64,000 nucleotides of DNA from assembly GCA_050294475.1 (NCBI GenBank), contig JBNKOE010000003.1:178657-242656 (forward strand). The letters are read 5' to 3'. A program made the translations under genes and the position numbers. Origin of the DNA: Thalassobellus sp050294475 (GTDB lineage: Bacteria > Bacteroidota > Bacteroidia > Flavobacteriales > Flavobacteriaceae). The first letter of the stretch is position 1. Each line of letters opens with the position of its first letter. Shown here in pieces: positions 19,512 through 26,573 of the stretch. The notes under the pieces were generated by a model, which was not told the origin of the DNA, did not search any database, and was given only the letters and a program-made list of their open reading frames with translations.

Positions 19512-20717
19512 CTAATAATTCTGAACTAGCGTTTTTGTAATACGTACCGATGCTATTTTTGAAGCAATTATTCCTAAAACAGCGATAGTTAAAAATACAA
19601 TAACAAAATTCTCAATTTTAATGGTAACTGGGTAAGCTAGAGATGGCGTTATCATAACCAAGGCAAATCCTTTTTGAAGTAGAGTAATTATTAAAGCAAC
19701 ACCTAAACCTATAAATCCTCCAATAATACTCATTAAACTTCCTTGGAAAAAGAAAATTTTACGAATATCTTCTAATGTGGCACCAATATTAAAAAGCGTA
19801 TTAAGGCTTTTCTTTTTATCTAGCATCATCATTATTAAAGAACCAATTACGTTAAAAAAAGCAATAATTAATACCAGTGTAAATATTAAATATACAGCTA
19901 AATTTTCGGTGTTTAACATTTTGTAAAGCGCATCATTTAACTGAGCTTTATTTTTTATTATAAAATTTTTACCTAAAATAGTTTTAATTTTCTCTTTTAC
20001 AATAGCTACATCTGCTCCTTCTTTTAGTTTAAATTCTATAGCACTAATTTGGTTTGGTTCGTAGTTTAGTAAACCTTGTGTTAATTCTATTGGTGCAAAA
20101 ACATAAGAATCGTCTAATTTTTCGTTAACAGAAAAAATACCAACATTAAGGGTGTTAACAGTGCTAACCGCATTTTTAATAGAAGTTATTTGACCTTTTC
20201 CAGGTTTCGGAACATAAATGGTAACATGCTTAGCATAGTCTAAAACACCCATAGATAGATTATGTGCAATGCCATAACCCACCATTATTTGATTTGATTT
20301 TTTATCAATCCAACTTCCGTATTCTATAACAGAATCAATAGTTACTACTTTTCGAAAATGTTCATCTACGCCCTTTACAATAGCTGGATAGTTTTTGCCA
20401 TCAAAAGCAACAATGGCACGTTCTTCTATTACCTTAGAATATAAAACAATGTCGTCTATATTATTAAGTTTAGAAGCATCATTTTTTGTTAATATAAATG
20501 ATTTTCCAACCGTAGTTTCAGCTTTTAAATCGGGATCTACAATACTAGAAAATTGTAGGGTAAAATCTTTTAAACCAGCAAAACCAGAGAGCACAATAAA
20601 TAAAGAAGCAGAGCCTAAAATAATACCGATAACAGCAATAATAGTTATAAAATTAATAGCATTATTACTGCTTTTAGAGCGTAAATAACGTTTTGCTATA
20701 TATAGTGATATATTCAA
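19512..20717 (-). CDS. FtsX-like ABC transporter permease, LolC/LolE type
   Basis: 401 residues. A transmembrane helix at about 22-46 (TIIAVIGIILGSASLFIVLS) is followed by a large periplasmic MacB-like core domain (about 50-260) and three C-terminal helices (about 275-395), the LolC/E layout of lipoprotein-release permeases. The start is TTG 20717, placed directly after the rbfA stop TAA with no gap; no nearby ATG exists and the family N-terminus (NISLYIAKRYLRSKSSNNAI) begins there. It is probably translated by reinitiation after rbfA. The ATPase partner is not in the window. Confidence 0.88.
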   Translation of the reverse strand: MNISLYIAKRYLRSKSSNNAINFITIIAVIGIILGSASLFIVLSGFAGLKDFTLQFSSIVDPDLKAETTVGKSFILTKNDASKLNNIDDIVLYSKVIEERAIVAFDGKNYPAIVKGVDEHFRKVVTIDSVIEYGSWIDKKSNQIMVGYGIAHNLSMGVLDYAKHVTIYVPKPGKGQITSIKNAVSTVNTLNVGIFSVNEKLDDSYVFAPIELTQGLLNYEPNQISAIEFKLKEGADVAIVKEKIKTILGKNFIIKNKAQLNDALYKMLNTENLAVYLIFTLVLIIAFFNVIGSLIMMMLDKKKSLNTLFNIGATLEDIRKIFFFQGSLMSIIGGFIGLGVALIITLLQKGFALVMITPSLAYPVTIKIENFVIVFLTIAVLGIIASKIASVRITKTLVQNY

Positions 20718-21122
20718 TTATGATTTTTTTCTTTTATCAAGTAAATTAGGATCTACTAGTGGATTTTCTTTTCCTTTTAACGATTTGTCTATTTGATCAA
20801 TATATTCTAAAGAATCGTCAATAAAAAATTCTAACCTTGGCATGCGTCTTAGCTGATTTTTAGTTCGTTGTGCAATTTCGTGCTTAATTAATGGCGCATT
20901 AGATTTTATACCTTCTATTAGTTCTGCACCTTTATTGTTAGGAAAAATACTCAAGTATACCTTGGCTACCGATAAATCGACAGTTACTTTTACTTTTGAT
21001 ACTGATATTAAAATACCATGCATGCCACCTTGTGTAGCTGCACCTTGAAGTACTTCTACTAAATCGCGTTGTAAAACCGATGCTATTTTTTTTTGTCTTT
21101 GACTTTCTTCTGTGTTACTCAT
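20718..21122 (-). CDS. rbfA: 30S ribosome-binding factor A
   Basis: 134 residues; matures the 5' end of 16S rRNA and is a cold-shock factor. KH-like core with RQKKIASVLQRDLVEVLQ, ISVSKVKVTVDLSVAKVYLS and RTKNQLRRMPRLEFFIDDSL, typical of RbfA. ATG 21122. A -7 box lies 31 bases upstream, and the permease gene follows with zero spacing. Confidence 0.94.
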   Translation of the reverse strand: MSNTEESQRQKKIASVLQRDLVEVLQGAATQGGMHGILISVSKVKVTVDLSVAKVYLSIFPNNKGAELIEGIKSNAPLIKHEIAQRTKNQLRRMPRLEFFIDDSLEYIDQIDKSLKGKENPLVDPNLLDKRKKS

Positions 21123-21152
21123 TTGTTTCTACCCATTTACAGGTTTAGAATG

Positions 21153-21160
21153 CAAAAATA
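21153..21160 (-). promoter_or_regulatory. -7 box TATTTTTG of rbfA-permease operon
   Basis: Reverse-strand TAnnTTTG, 31 bases from the rbfA ATG. Confidence 0.5.
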
Positions 21161-21270
21161 ACGGATATTTAAAGATTATCTTGCTTTTGAATGTGTTTTT
21201 CGTGTTTTGATGAAGAATGTTATTAGGAGTGTCCAAATTCTGTAGATAAAAAAACAATAATTATAAACAC

Positions 21271-21518
21271 ATGGATAAAATTGAATTATTAGAAGCTACA
21301 AATGAAGATAGCCCTATTGCTAAGTTTATAAATAATAAAGGTGAAGGTATTCACCACATTGCTTTTGATGTAGATAATGCTAAAGCAGAAGTAAAAAGAT
21401 TAAAGAAAGAAGGCTTTATTGTTTTAAATGATATACCAAAAAAGGTGCTGATAATAAGTTAGTTGTATTTTTACATCCTAAGGCAACAAATGGCGTACTT
21501 ATAGAGCTTTGTCAATAA
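21271..21518 (+). pseudogene. Methylmalonyl-CoA epimerase remnant, N-truncated and frameshifted
   Basis: An ATG frame gives KIELLEATNEDSPIAKFINN and GEGIHHIAFDVDNAKAEVKR, the C-terminal half of a VOC-fold methylmalonyl-CoA epimerase. The frame breaks at 21438-21446, where CC is followed by six A and GG. One more A would restore KKGADNKLVVFLHPKATNGV and then LIELCQ with a stop at 21516. About 50 N-terminal residues, including early metal ligands, are missing, and no trace of them is seen upstream. The pairing with rbfA fits the ancestral neighbourhood as I recall it in Flavobacteria. The -1 shift alone could be a sequencing error in a homopolymer, but the N-terminal loss could not. Confidence 0.8.
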
Positions 21519-21564
21519 ATTATTTTAAACGAATAAATTTCTTGTAGAGTTTTAAAATTAATAT

Positions 21565-21572
21565 TAGATTTG
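21565..21572 (+). promoter_or_regulatory. -7 box TAGATTTG of the tRNA gene
   Basis: TAnnTTTG ending 12 bases before the mature 5' end of the tRNA. Confidence 0.55.
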
Positions 21573-21584
21573 CACTCCAATTTG

Positions 21585-21658
21585 GGTCCCATAGCTCAGT
21601 TGGTTAGAGCACCTGACTCATAATCAGGTGGTCCTTGGTTCGAGCCCAAGTGGGACCA
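21585..21658 (+). tRNA. tRNA with CAT anticodon, probably tRNA-Ile2
   Basis: Full cloverleaf: acceptor GGTCCCA/TGGGACC, D arm AGCTCAGTTGGTTAGAGC, anticodon loop CTCATAA on stem CTGA/TCAG, T loop TTCGAGC. CCA is not encoded. CAT could be Met or lysidine-modified Ile. Pairs C4-G69 and C5-G68 are as in E. coli tRNA-Ile2 rather than elongator Met, so Ile2 is favoured (about 60%). Confidence 0.93.
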
Positions 21659-21672
21659 CTTTTACAGATTGT

Positions 21673-21702
21673 AAAGCCTTTCATTCTTTGAAAGGCTTTT
21701 TT
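21673..21702 (+). terminator. Terminator of the tRNA transcript
   Basis: 11-bp stem AAAGCCTTTCA / TGAAAGGCTTT with a 5-base loop and a run of six T. Confidence 0.85.
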
Positions 21703-21994
21703 GTAGGGTTTATTCGCTATATATAATTAGATTACAAAAATTTTTGTTTTTTTTATGACAACTTGAAATTCAATTATAAAGTTTAATTTATTTTTCACTT
21801 AAATTTATATATATTTGTAATTGAAGTAAAAATTGAGGGATTAATTGTTATTTCTATTATATTTTTATAGTATTAAATATGTTTAATCATAAAAGTAGGT
21901 TATAAAACTGCTTTTTATCGATAATTTGAAACGTTTCATGGATGTTTTTTGATGGGAAATCTATCAAATTATTTTTTTGATACGCTTTTTTTTA
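21703..21994. other. AT-rich intergenic region
   Basis: No gene seen. It contains a TAnnTTTG box (TATATTTG, 21810-21817) with no coding start nearby, and a 10-bp palindrome GAAACGTTTC (21928-21937) that could be an operator for the downstream small protein. Both are weak calls. Confidence 0.35.
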
Positions 21995-22002
21995 TACATT
22001 TG
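21995..22002 (+). promoter_or_regulatory. -7 box TACATTTG, leaderless start likely
   Basis: TAnnTTTG with a TTTG 15 bases before it (21976-21979). Transcription expected about 7 bases downstream would begin at or next to the ATG at 22010. Confidence 0.5.
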
Positions 22003-22009
22003 CCTACAA

Positions 22010-22204
22010 ATGATAATACAAAATAAAAGAATATTTGCCTCAATCTTATTTGTATTAATAAGTTTTGTGTCTCTTTCTCAAGAATTACCACCACCTGGAC
22101 CACCACCACCTACTGGTTTTCCTATTGATGGAGGCGTACTAATTGGTGCAGCTTTCGCATTATTTTATGGTGCTAGAAAATTATTTCCAAAAAGGGAGGG
22201 CTAG
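22010..22204 (+). CDS. Small PID-CTERM sorting-domain protein (exosortase-type substrate)
   Basis: 64 residues from ATG 22010. A signal peptide (about 1-25, ISFVSLSQ) is followed by a proline linker (ELPPPGPPPPTGF), then PIDGGVLIGAAFALFYGARK, a short transmembrane helix and a basic tail KLFPKREG. The PIDGG plus helix plus basic end layout is the PID-CTERM signal of Flavobacteria, recognised by an exosortase-like transpeptidase at the cell surface. Almost nothing would remain after removal of both signals, so the mature product is a proline-rich peptide. Its stop codon shares CTAG with the convergent ribE stop. The exosortase is not in this window. Confidence 0.8.
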   Translation: MIIQNKRIFASILFVLISFVSLSQELPPPGPPPPTGFPIDGGVLIGAAFALFYGARKLFPKREG

Positions 22205-22797
22205 GATAGTTTATTTATTTCTAAAAGCTTAGCTACATATTTTCCTAAAACATCAAATTCTAAATTAACAACAGTTCCCTTTTTAAAAGTATGAAAGTTT
22301 GTATGTTCATATGTATAAGGAATTATAGCCACACTAAAACTATCTTTTTTTGAGTTAACAACAGTTAAACTCGTACCGTTTATTGTTATAGAGCCTTTTT
22401 CAATAGTTATATTATTTAGGCTGGAATCGTAATTAAAGGTAAATACCCAACTACCATTTGCTTCTTCAATATTTGTACAAATAGCTGTTTGGTCTACATG
22501 ACCTTGTACTATATGTCCATCAAGTCTGTCTCCAAGCATCATGGCGCGCTCTAAGTTTACTTTATCATTAATTTCTATGGTTCCTAAGCTTGTTTTGTCT
22601 AGTGTTTCTTTAATAGCTGTAACGGTGTATGTGTCATCAACTATTTTTACAACAGTTAAACAAACGCCATTATGTGCGACACTCTGATCTACTTTTAATT
22701 CGCTTGTTATAGGGCTTTTAATGGTGATATGAAGATTATTCAATTCTTTTTTTAAGTTGGAAACTACACCAATATTTTCAATAATTCCTGTAAACAT
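22201..22797 (-). CDS. ribE: Riboflavin synthase alpha chain
   Basis: Dismutates 6,7-dimethyl-8-ribityllumazine to riboflavin. 198 residues with two lumazine-binding repeats: MFTGIIENIGVV ... SVAHNGVCLTV (about 1-85) and MLGDRLDGHIVQGHVDQTA ... SITINGTSLTVV (about 88-180). ATG 22797. The stop TAG (22203-22201) overlaps the TAG of the PID-CTERM gene in a shared palindromic CTAG. Divergent from pdxA with overlapping promoters. Confidence 0.95.
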   Translation of the reverse strand: MFTGIIENIGVVSNLKKELNNLHITIKSPITSELKVDQSVAHNGVCLTVVKIVDDTYTVTAIKETLDKTSLGTIEINDKVNLERAMMLGDRLDGHIVQGHVDQTAICTNIEEANGSWVFTFNYDSSLNNITIEKGSITINGTSLTVVNSKKDSFSVAIIPYTYEHTNFHTFKKGTVVNLEFDVLGKYVAKLLEINKLS

Positions 22798-22818
22798 TTT
22801 ATTATGTGTTTATTTAGT

Positions 22819-22826
22819 TAAATTTG
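22819..22826 (+). promoter_or_regulatory. -7 box TAAATTTG of pdxA
   Basis: TAnnTTTG, 47 bases before the pdxA ATG at 22874; supports that start over the longer frame beginning inside ribE. Confidence 0.5.
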
Positions 22827-22843
22827 CCATACCAAACAAGTTT

Positions 22844-22851
22844 CAAAATTA
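22844..22851 (-). promoter_or_regulatory. -7 box TAATTTTG of ribE
   Basis: Reverse-strand TAnnTTTG, 46 bases from the ribE ATG. It crosses the pdxA leader, so the two divergent transcripts overlap. Confidence 0.45.
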
Positions 22852-22873
22852 CGAACAAAACTTATCATTTTTA

Positions 22874-23938
22874 ATGAATAAAGCAGAAAATATAATAGTA
22901 GGAATATCAATAGGTGACTTAAATGGCATTGGAGGAGAAATTGTTTTAAAAACGTTTCAAGATGAAAGAATTCTAGATTTCTGTACACCAGTAATTTTTG
23001 CATCTATTAAATCTATGAGTTTTTTAAAAACACATTTTAAGTCGGCAATTAATTTTCATAGTATAAATAACATAAATCAAATTGTTTCTGGAAAAGTAAA
23101 TGTTTTTAACTCTTGGAAAGAACCTGTAAATATCAATTTTGGAAAAGAAGACCCTAAAATTGGTGAATTTGCTATAAAATCTTTAGCATCAGCAACAAAA
23201 GCTTTAAAAAACGGAGATGTAGATGTTTTAGTTACGGCACCTATTAATAAGCATAATATTCAATCGGAAGCATTTAATTTCCCGGGTCATACCGATTATT
23301 TAGCACAAGAATTAGAAGGTGAAAGTTTAATGTTTATGGTTACCGACACTTTAAGAGTAGGCTTGTTAACGGATCATGTACCAGTAAAAGACATAGCAAA
23401 CCATATTACTTCAGAATTAATCGAAAAGAAAATAAATACGGTTTATGAGTCGCTTTTAAAAGATTTTAAAATAGGAAGACCTAAAATTGCTGTTTTAGGA
23501 ATCAACCCTCATACAGGAGATAATGGTGTTATAGGAACAGAAGATGATGATGTATTAAGACCAACACTTAAAAAAATTAAAGACACAGGTAAATTGGTTT
23601 ATGGCCCTTATGCGGCTGATAGTTTTTTTGGTTCTAATAATTACAAAAATTTTGATGCTATTATTGCTTCATATCATGACCAAGGTTTAATTCCTTTTAA
23701 GACATTATCATTTGGGCAAGGTGTAAATTATACTGCAGGATTAAATAAAGTAAGAACATCTCCAGACCATGGAACAGCTTATGAAATTGCAGGAAAAGGG
23801 GAAGCTGATGAAAATTCATTTAAAGAAGCGCTATATACTGCTATTCAAATTTTCAAAAATAGATCTGATTATGAAGATATTACTTCAAATCCATTAAAAA
23901 AAGCACCAAGACCTGCGCGTAAACATAGACATGATTAG
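22874..23938 (+). CDS. pdxA: 4-hydroxythreonine-4-phosphate dehydrogenase
   Basis: NAD-dependent step of pyridoxal-phosphate synthesis. 354 residues from ATG 22874 (NKAENIIVGISIGDLNGIGG). Motifs: TAPINKHNIQ, FPGHTDYLAQ with a metal-binding His, LGINPHTGDNGVIGTEDDDV, ASYHDQGLIPFK and TSPDHGTAYEIAGKGEAD. Monocistronic between ribE and yceD. Confidence 0.95.
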   Translation: MNKAENIIVGISIGDLNGIGGEIVLKTFQDERILDFCTPVIFASIKSMSFLKTHFKSAINFHSINNINQIVSGKVNVFNSWKEPVNINFGKEDPKIGEFAIKSLASATKALKNGDVDVLVTAPINKHNIQSEAFNFPGHTDYLAQELEGESLMFMVTDTLRVGLLTDHVPVKDIANHITSELIEKKINTVYESLLKDFKIGRPKIAVLGINPHTGDNGVIGTEDDDVLRPTLKKIKDTGKLVYGPYAADSFFGSNNYKNFDAIIASYHDQGLIPFKTLSFGQGVNYTAGLNKVRTSPDHGTAYEIAGKGEADENSFKEALYTAIQIFKNRSDYEDITSNPLKKAPRPARKHRHD

Positions 23939-24010
23939 GTGTTAAATTAGGTACATTAAAGATATAAACAAAAAAATGTTTATAAGTAATGTCGCGTAAA
24001 TAAAAATTTA

Positions 24011-24018
24011 TATATTTG
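24011..24018 (+). promoter_or_regulatory. -7 box TATATTTG of the yceD-rpmF operon
   Basis: TAnnTTTG, 22 bases before ATG 24041. Confidence 0.55.
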
Positions 24019-24040
24019 CAGGCTCAAAATAGATGTGATA

Positions 24041-24580
24041 ATGAAGCCATTAAAAGAGTTTACAATTCCATTTGTAGGGTTAAAGGTAGGAAAACATCAA
24101 TTTGAGTATGAAATTAAAGAAACGTTCTTTGAATATTTTGAGTATGAAGATTTTAACAATGTAGATGTTAAAGTAAATCTTGTTTTAGAAAAAAAGACAA
24201 CTTTACTAGAATTACATTTTAAAATTTCAGGATTTGTTAATATTAATTGCGATATAACTAACGAACCATATAATCAAACCATAGAAAATGAATTTGATTT
24301 AGTTGTTAAATTTGGTGATGAATATAACGATGAAAATATTGATATTCTTATTATCCCTCATGGGACTTATGAAATTAATATTCAACAATACGTTTATGAA
24401 TTAATAGTGCTAGCAGTGCCTATTAAGCGTATTCATCCTGGAATTGAAGATGGCACCTTAAATTCAGAAATACTCGAAAAATTAGAAGAATTAAGCCCTA
24501 GGCTTAAAGAAGAAAAACAAAAAGAAGAGGATATTGATCCTCGTTGGAATACATTAAAGAAACTATTAACGGATAAATAA
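24041..24580 (+). CDS. YceD/DUF177 family protein
   Basis: 179 residues from ATG 24041 (a GTG two codons upstream is less likely). DUF177 core: LHFKISGFVNINCDITNEPY, then VVKFGDEYNDEN and HGTYEINIQQYVYELIVLAV, and the late IKRIHPG. The family sits next to rpmF in most bacteria and is linked with 23S rRNA accumulation; the Cys of the CDITNEP motif is typical. It leads into rpmF after 9 bases. Confidence 0.88.
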   Translation: MKPLKEFTIPFVGLKVGKHQFEYEIKETFFEYFEYEDFNNVDVKVNLVLEKKTTLLELHFKISGFVNINCDITNEPYNQTIENEFDLVVKFGDEYNDENIDILIIPHGTYEINIQQYVYELIVLAVPIKRIHPGIEDGTLNSEILEKLEELSPRLKEEKQKEEDIDPRWNTLKKLLTDK

Positions 24581-24589
24581 CTATAAAAA

Positions 24590-24793
24590 ATGGCACATCC
24601 TAAAAGAAAAATCTCGAAAACAAGAAGAGATAAAAGAAGAACACATTATAAAGCAACTGCGCCACAGATTGCTACATGCCCAACAACAGGTGAAGCTCAT
24701 TTATACCATAGAGCACACTGGCATGAAGGAAAATTATATTACAGAGGTCAAGTGTTAATTGACAACTCAGAAGAAGTAGAGAACGTAGCATAA
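24590..24793 (+). CDS. rpmF: Ribosomal protein bL32
   Basis: 67 residues starting AHPKRKISKTRRDKRRTHYK, the invariant bL32 N-terminus. Only one cysteine is present (ATCPTTGEAH), so the CxxC zinc ribbon seen in some bL32 forms is absent. A strong terminator follows, separating it from fabH. Confidence 0.96.
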   Translation: MAHPKRKISKTRRDKRRTHYKATAPQIATCPTTGEAHLYHRAHWHEGKLYYRGQVLIDNSEEVENVA

Positions 24794-24813
24794 ATAGTAT
24801 GCACGCATATTAT

Positions 24814-24840
24814 AAAACGCTCATTTATGAGCGTTTTTTT
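24814..24840 (+). terminator. Terminator after rpmF
   Basis: 11-bp stem AAAACGCTCAT / ATGAGCGTTTT, 2-base loop, T run. fabH therefore needs its own promoter in 24841-24972, where no clear TAnnTTTG was found. Confidence 0.85.
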
Positions 24841-24972
24841 TATGATATGATTTTTCTAAAGACAAAAACGTATAATTTATGTGTTATTAAAGTAAAATTT
24901 AGTAGTTTTCACGAAATTTTAAACGTTTTTGTTCAATTTTAGTAATTTTTTGTTAGAATTAACTATAAAGTT

Positions 24973-25974
24973 ATGAGTAAAATCTCAGCGGCTATTACAG
25001 CTGTAGGCGCTTATGTGCCAGAATACGTATTAACCAACCAAATCCTTGAGACGATGGTTGATACAAATGATGAATGGATTACCACTAGAACAGGAATTAA
25101 AGAACGTCGAATTCTTAAAGACGATGGAAAAGGAACTTCTTTCCTAGCTATTAAAGCTGCTCAAGACCTTATTAATAAAAAAGGCATTGATCCTAAAGAG
25201 ATAGAACTTGTTATTGTTGCAACAGCAACTCCAGATATGAAAGCAGCTTCAACAGCAGCTTACACTGCTTCAGAAATTGGTGCTACTAATGCATTTTCTT
25301 TTGATATGGATGCTGCATGTTCTAGCTTTTTGTTTGGGATGTCGGTAGCCTCTAGTTACATAGAATCTGGTCGTTATAAAAATGTATTATTAATTGGTGC
25401 CGATAAAATGTCATCAATAATTAATTATAAAGATAGAGCAACTTGTATTATCTTTGGAGACGGTGCAGGAGCTGTTTTATTTGAAGCAAATGATGAAGGT
25501 TTAGGTCTTCAAGATGAATATTTAAGAAGTGATGGAACAGGTAGAGAGTTTTTACAAGCTACCTATGGAGGGTCTTTACATAAATTAACCGCTGAAATTT
25601 TAGAAGCAGGCGGGCAATATGCTTTTCAAGAAGGACGAACGGTATTTAAAAATGCTGTGTTTAATATGGCCGATGCTGCCGTTAAAATTTTAGAGCGTAA
25701 TAACTTAACTAAAGATACGGTAGATTGGTTGGCAGCACATCAAGCTAATAAGCGTATTATAGATGCTACTGCTCAACGTATAGAATTAGAAGACGATAAA
25801 GTAATGATGAATATAGAAAAGTACGGAAACACAACTTCTGCTACTTTACCACTATTAATAAACGATTACGAATCGCAACTTAAAAAAGGAGATAATATAA
25901 TATTCGCAGCTTTTGGAGGCGGATTTAATTGGGGGTCTATTTATTTAAAATGGGCATATAATTCAAAAAACTAA
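24973..25974 (+). CDS. fabH: 3-oxoacyl-ACP synthase III
   Basis: First condensation of fatty-acid synthesis, acyl-CoA plus malonyl-ACP. 333 residues. Catalytic triad: Cys116 in DMDAACSSFLFG, His256 in WLAAHQANKR, Asn286 in EKYGNTTSATLPLL. The C-terminal AFGGGFNWGS is present. Followed by accB and accC, the usual lipid-initiation block. Confidence 0.96.
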   Translation: MSKISAAITAVGAYVPEYVLTNQILETMVDTNDEWITTRTGIKERRILKDDGKGTSFLAIKAAQDLINKKGIDPKEIELVIVATATPDMKAASTAAYTASEIGATNAFSFDMDAACSSFLFGMSVASSYIESGRYKNVLLIGADKMSSIINYKDRATCIIFGDGAGAVLFEANDEGLGLQDEYLRSDGTGREFLQATYGGSLHKLTAEILEAGGQYAFQEGRTVFKNAVFNMADAAVKILERNNLTKDTVDWLAAHQANKRIIDATAQRIELEDDKVMMNIEKYGNTTSATLPLLINDYESQLKKGDNIIFAAFGGGFNWGSIYLKWAYNSKN

Positions 25975-25998
25975 CTAAAGTAATTAATTAGCAAAATT

Positions 25999-26487
25999 AT
26001 GGATATTAAAGAGATTCAAAACTTAATTAAATTTGTTGCCAAGTCTGGTGCAAGTGAAGTTAAATTAGAGATGGATGATATCAAAATCACCATAAAAACA
26101 GGATCAGAATCAGATACAACTATCATACATCAAGCTCCTGCAACCCAAATGCCACAGCTAGCACAACAAGTTCCTGTGCAGCCAGTTGCTACTGAAGTAG
26201 CTTCTTCAGCAAGTGAATCAGCAGTTCCTGCTAAAGAAGATTCAAAATATATTACTATAAAATCACCAATTATTGGTACTTTCTATAGAAAACCATCACC
26301 AGATAAACCTTTATTTGTTGAGGTAGGACAAACTATTGCAGAAGGCGATGTTCTTTGTATTATAGAAGCTATGAAACTTTTCAATGAAATTGAATCTGAA
26401 GTTTCAGGAAAAATAGTTAAAGTATTAGTTGACGATTCATCTCCAGTAGAATTCGATCAACCATTATTTTTAGTAGATCCATCATAA
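25999..26487 (+). CDS. accB: Acetyl-CoA carboxylase biotin carboxyl carrier protein
   Basis: 162 residues. An N-terminal helical region (IKEIQNLIKFVAKSGASEV) and an Ala/Pro/Gln linker (about 45-85) precede the biotinyl domain with the EAMKLFNEIE motif; the biotinylated residue is Lys126. It lies 24 bases after fabH and upstream of accC. Confidence 0.96.
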   Translation: MDIKEIQNLIKFVAKSGASEVKLEMDDIKITIKTGSESDTTIIHQAPATQMPQLAQQVPVQPVATEVASSASESAVPAKEDSKYITIKSPIIGTFYRKPSPDKPLFVEVGQTIAEGDVLCIIEAMKLFNEIESEVSGKIVKVLVDDSSPVEFDQPLFLVDPS

Positions 26488-26495
26488 CCTATTAA

Positions 26496-26551
26496 AAATT
26501 CCAATATACAAATCCCTAAATCCAATATTTGGAATTTGGCGATTGGAATTT
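26496..26551. repeat. Nested inverted repeat between accB and accC
   Basis: Outer arms AAATTCCAAT (26496-26505) and ATTGGAATTT (26542-26551) enclose an inner TCCAATATTTGGA. No T tract follows, so it is more likely an mRNA hairpin or decayed repeat than a terminator. Confidence 0.5.
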
Positions 26552-26573
26552 GTAATTTTTAATTCAAAAAGTT

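Noticed and set aside
21438..21446. Programmed frameshifting in the epimerase gene
   Set aside because: The A6 tract could slip, but the protein also lacks its N-terminal half, so a decayed gene is the simpler reading.
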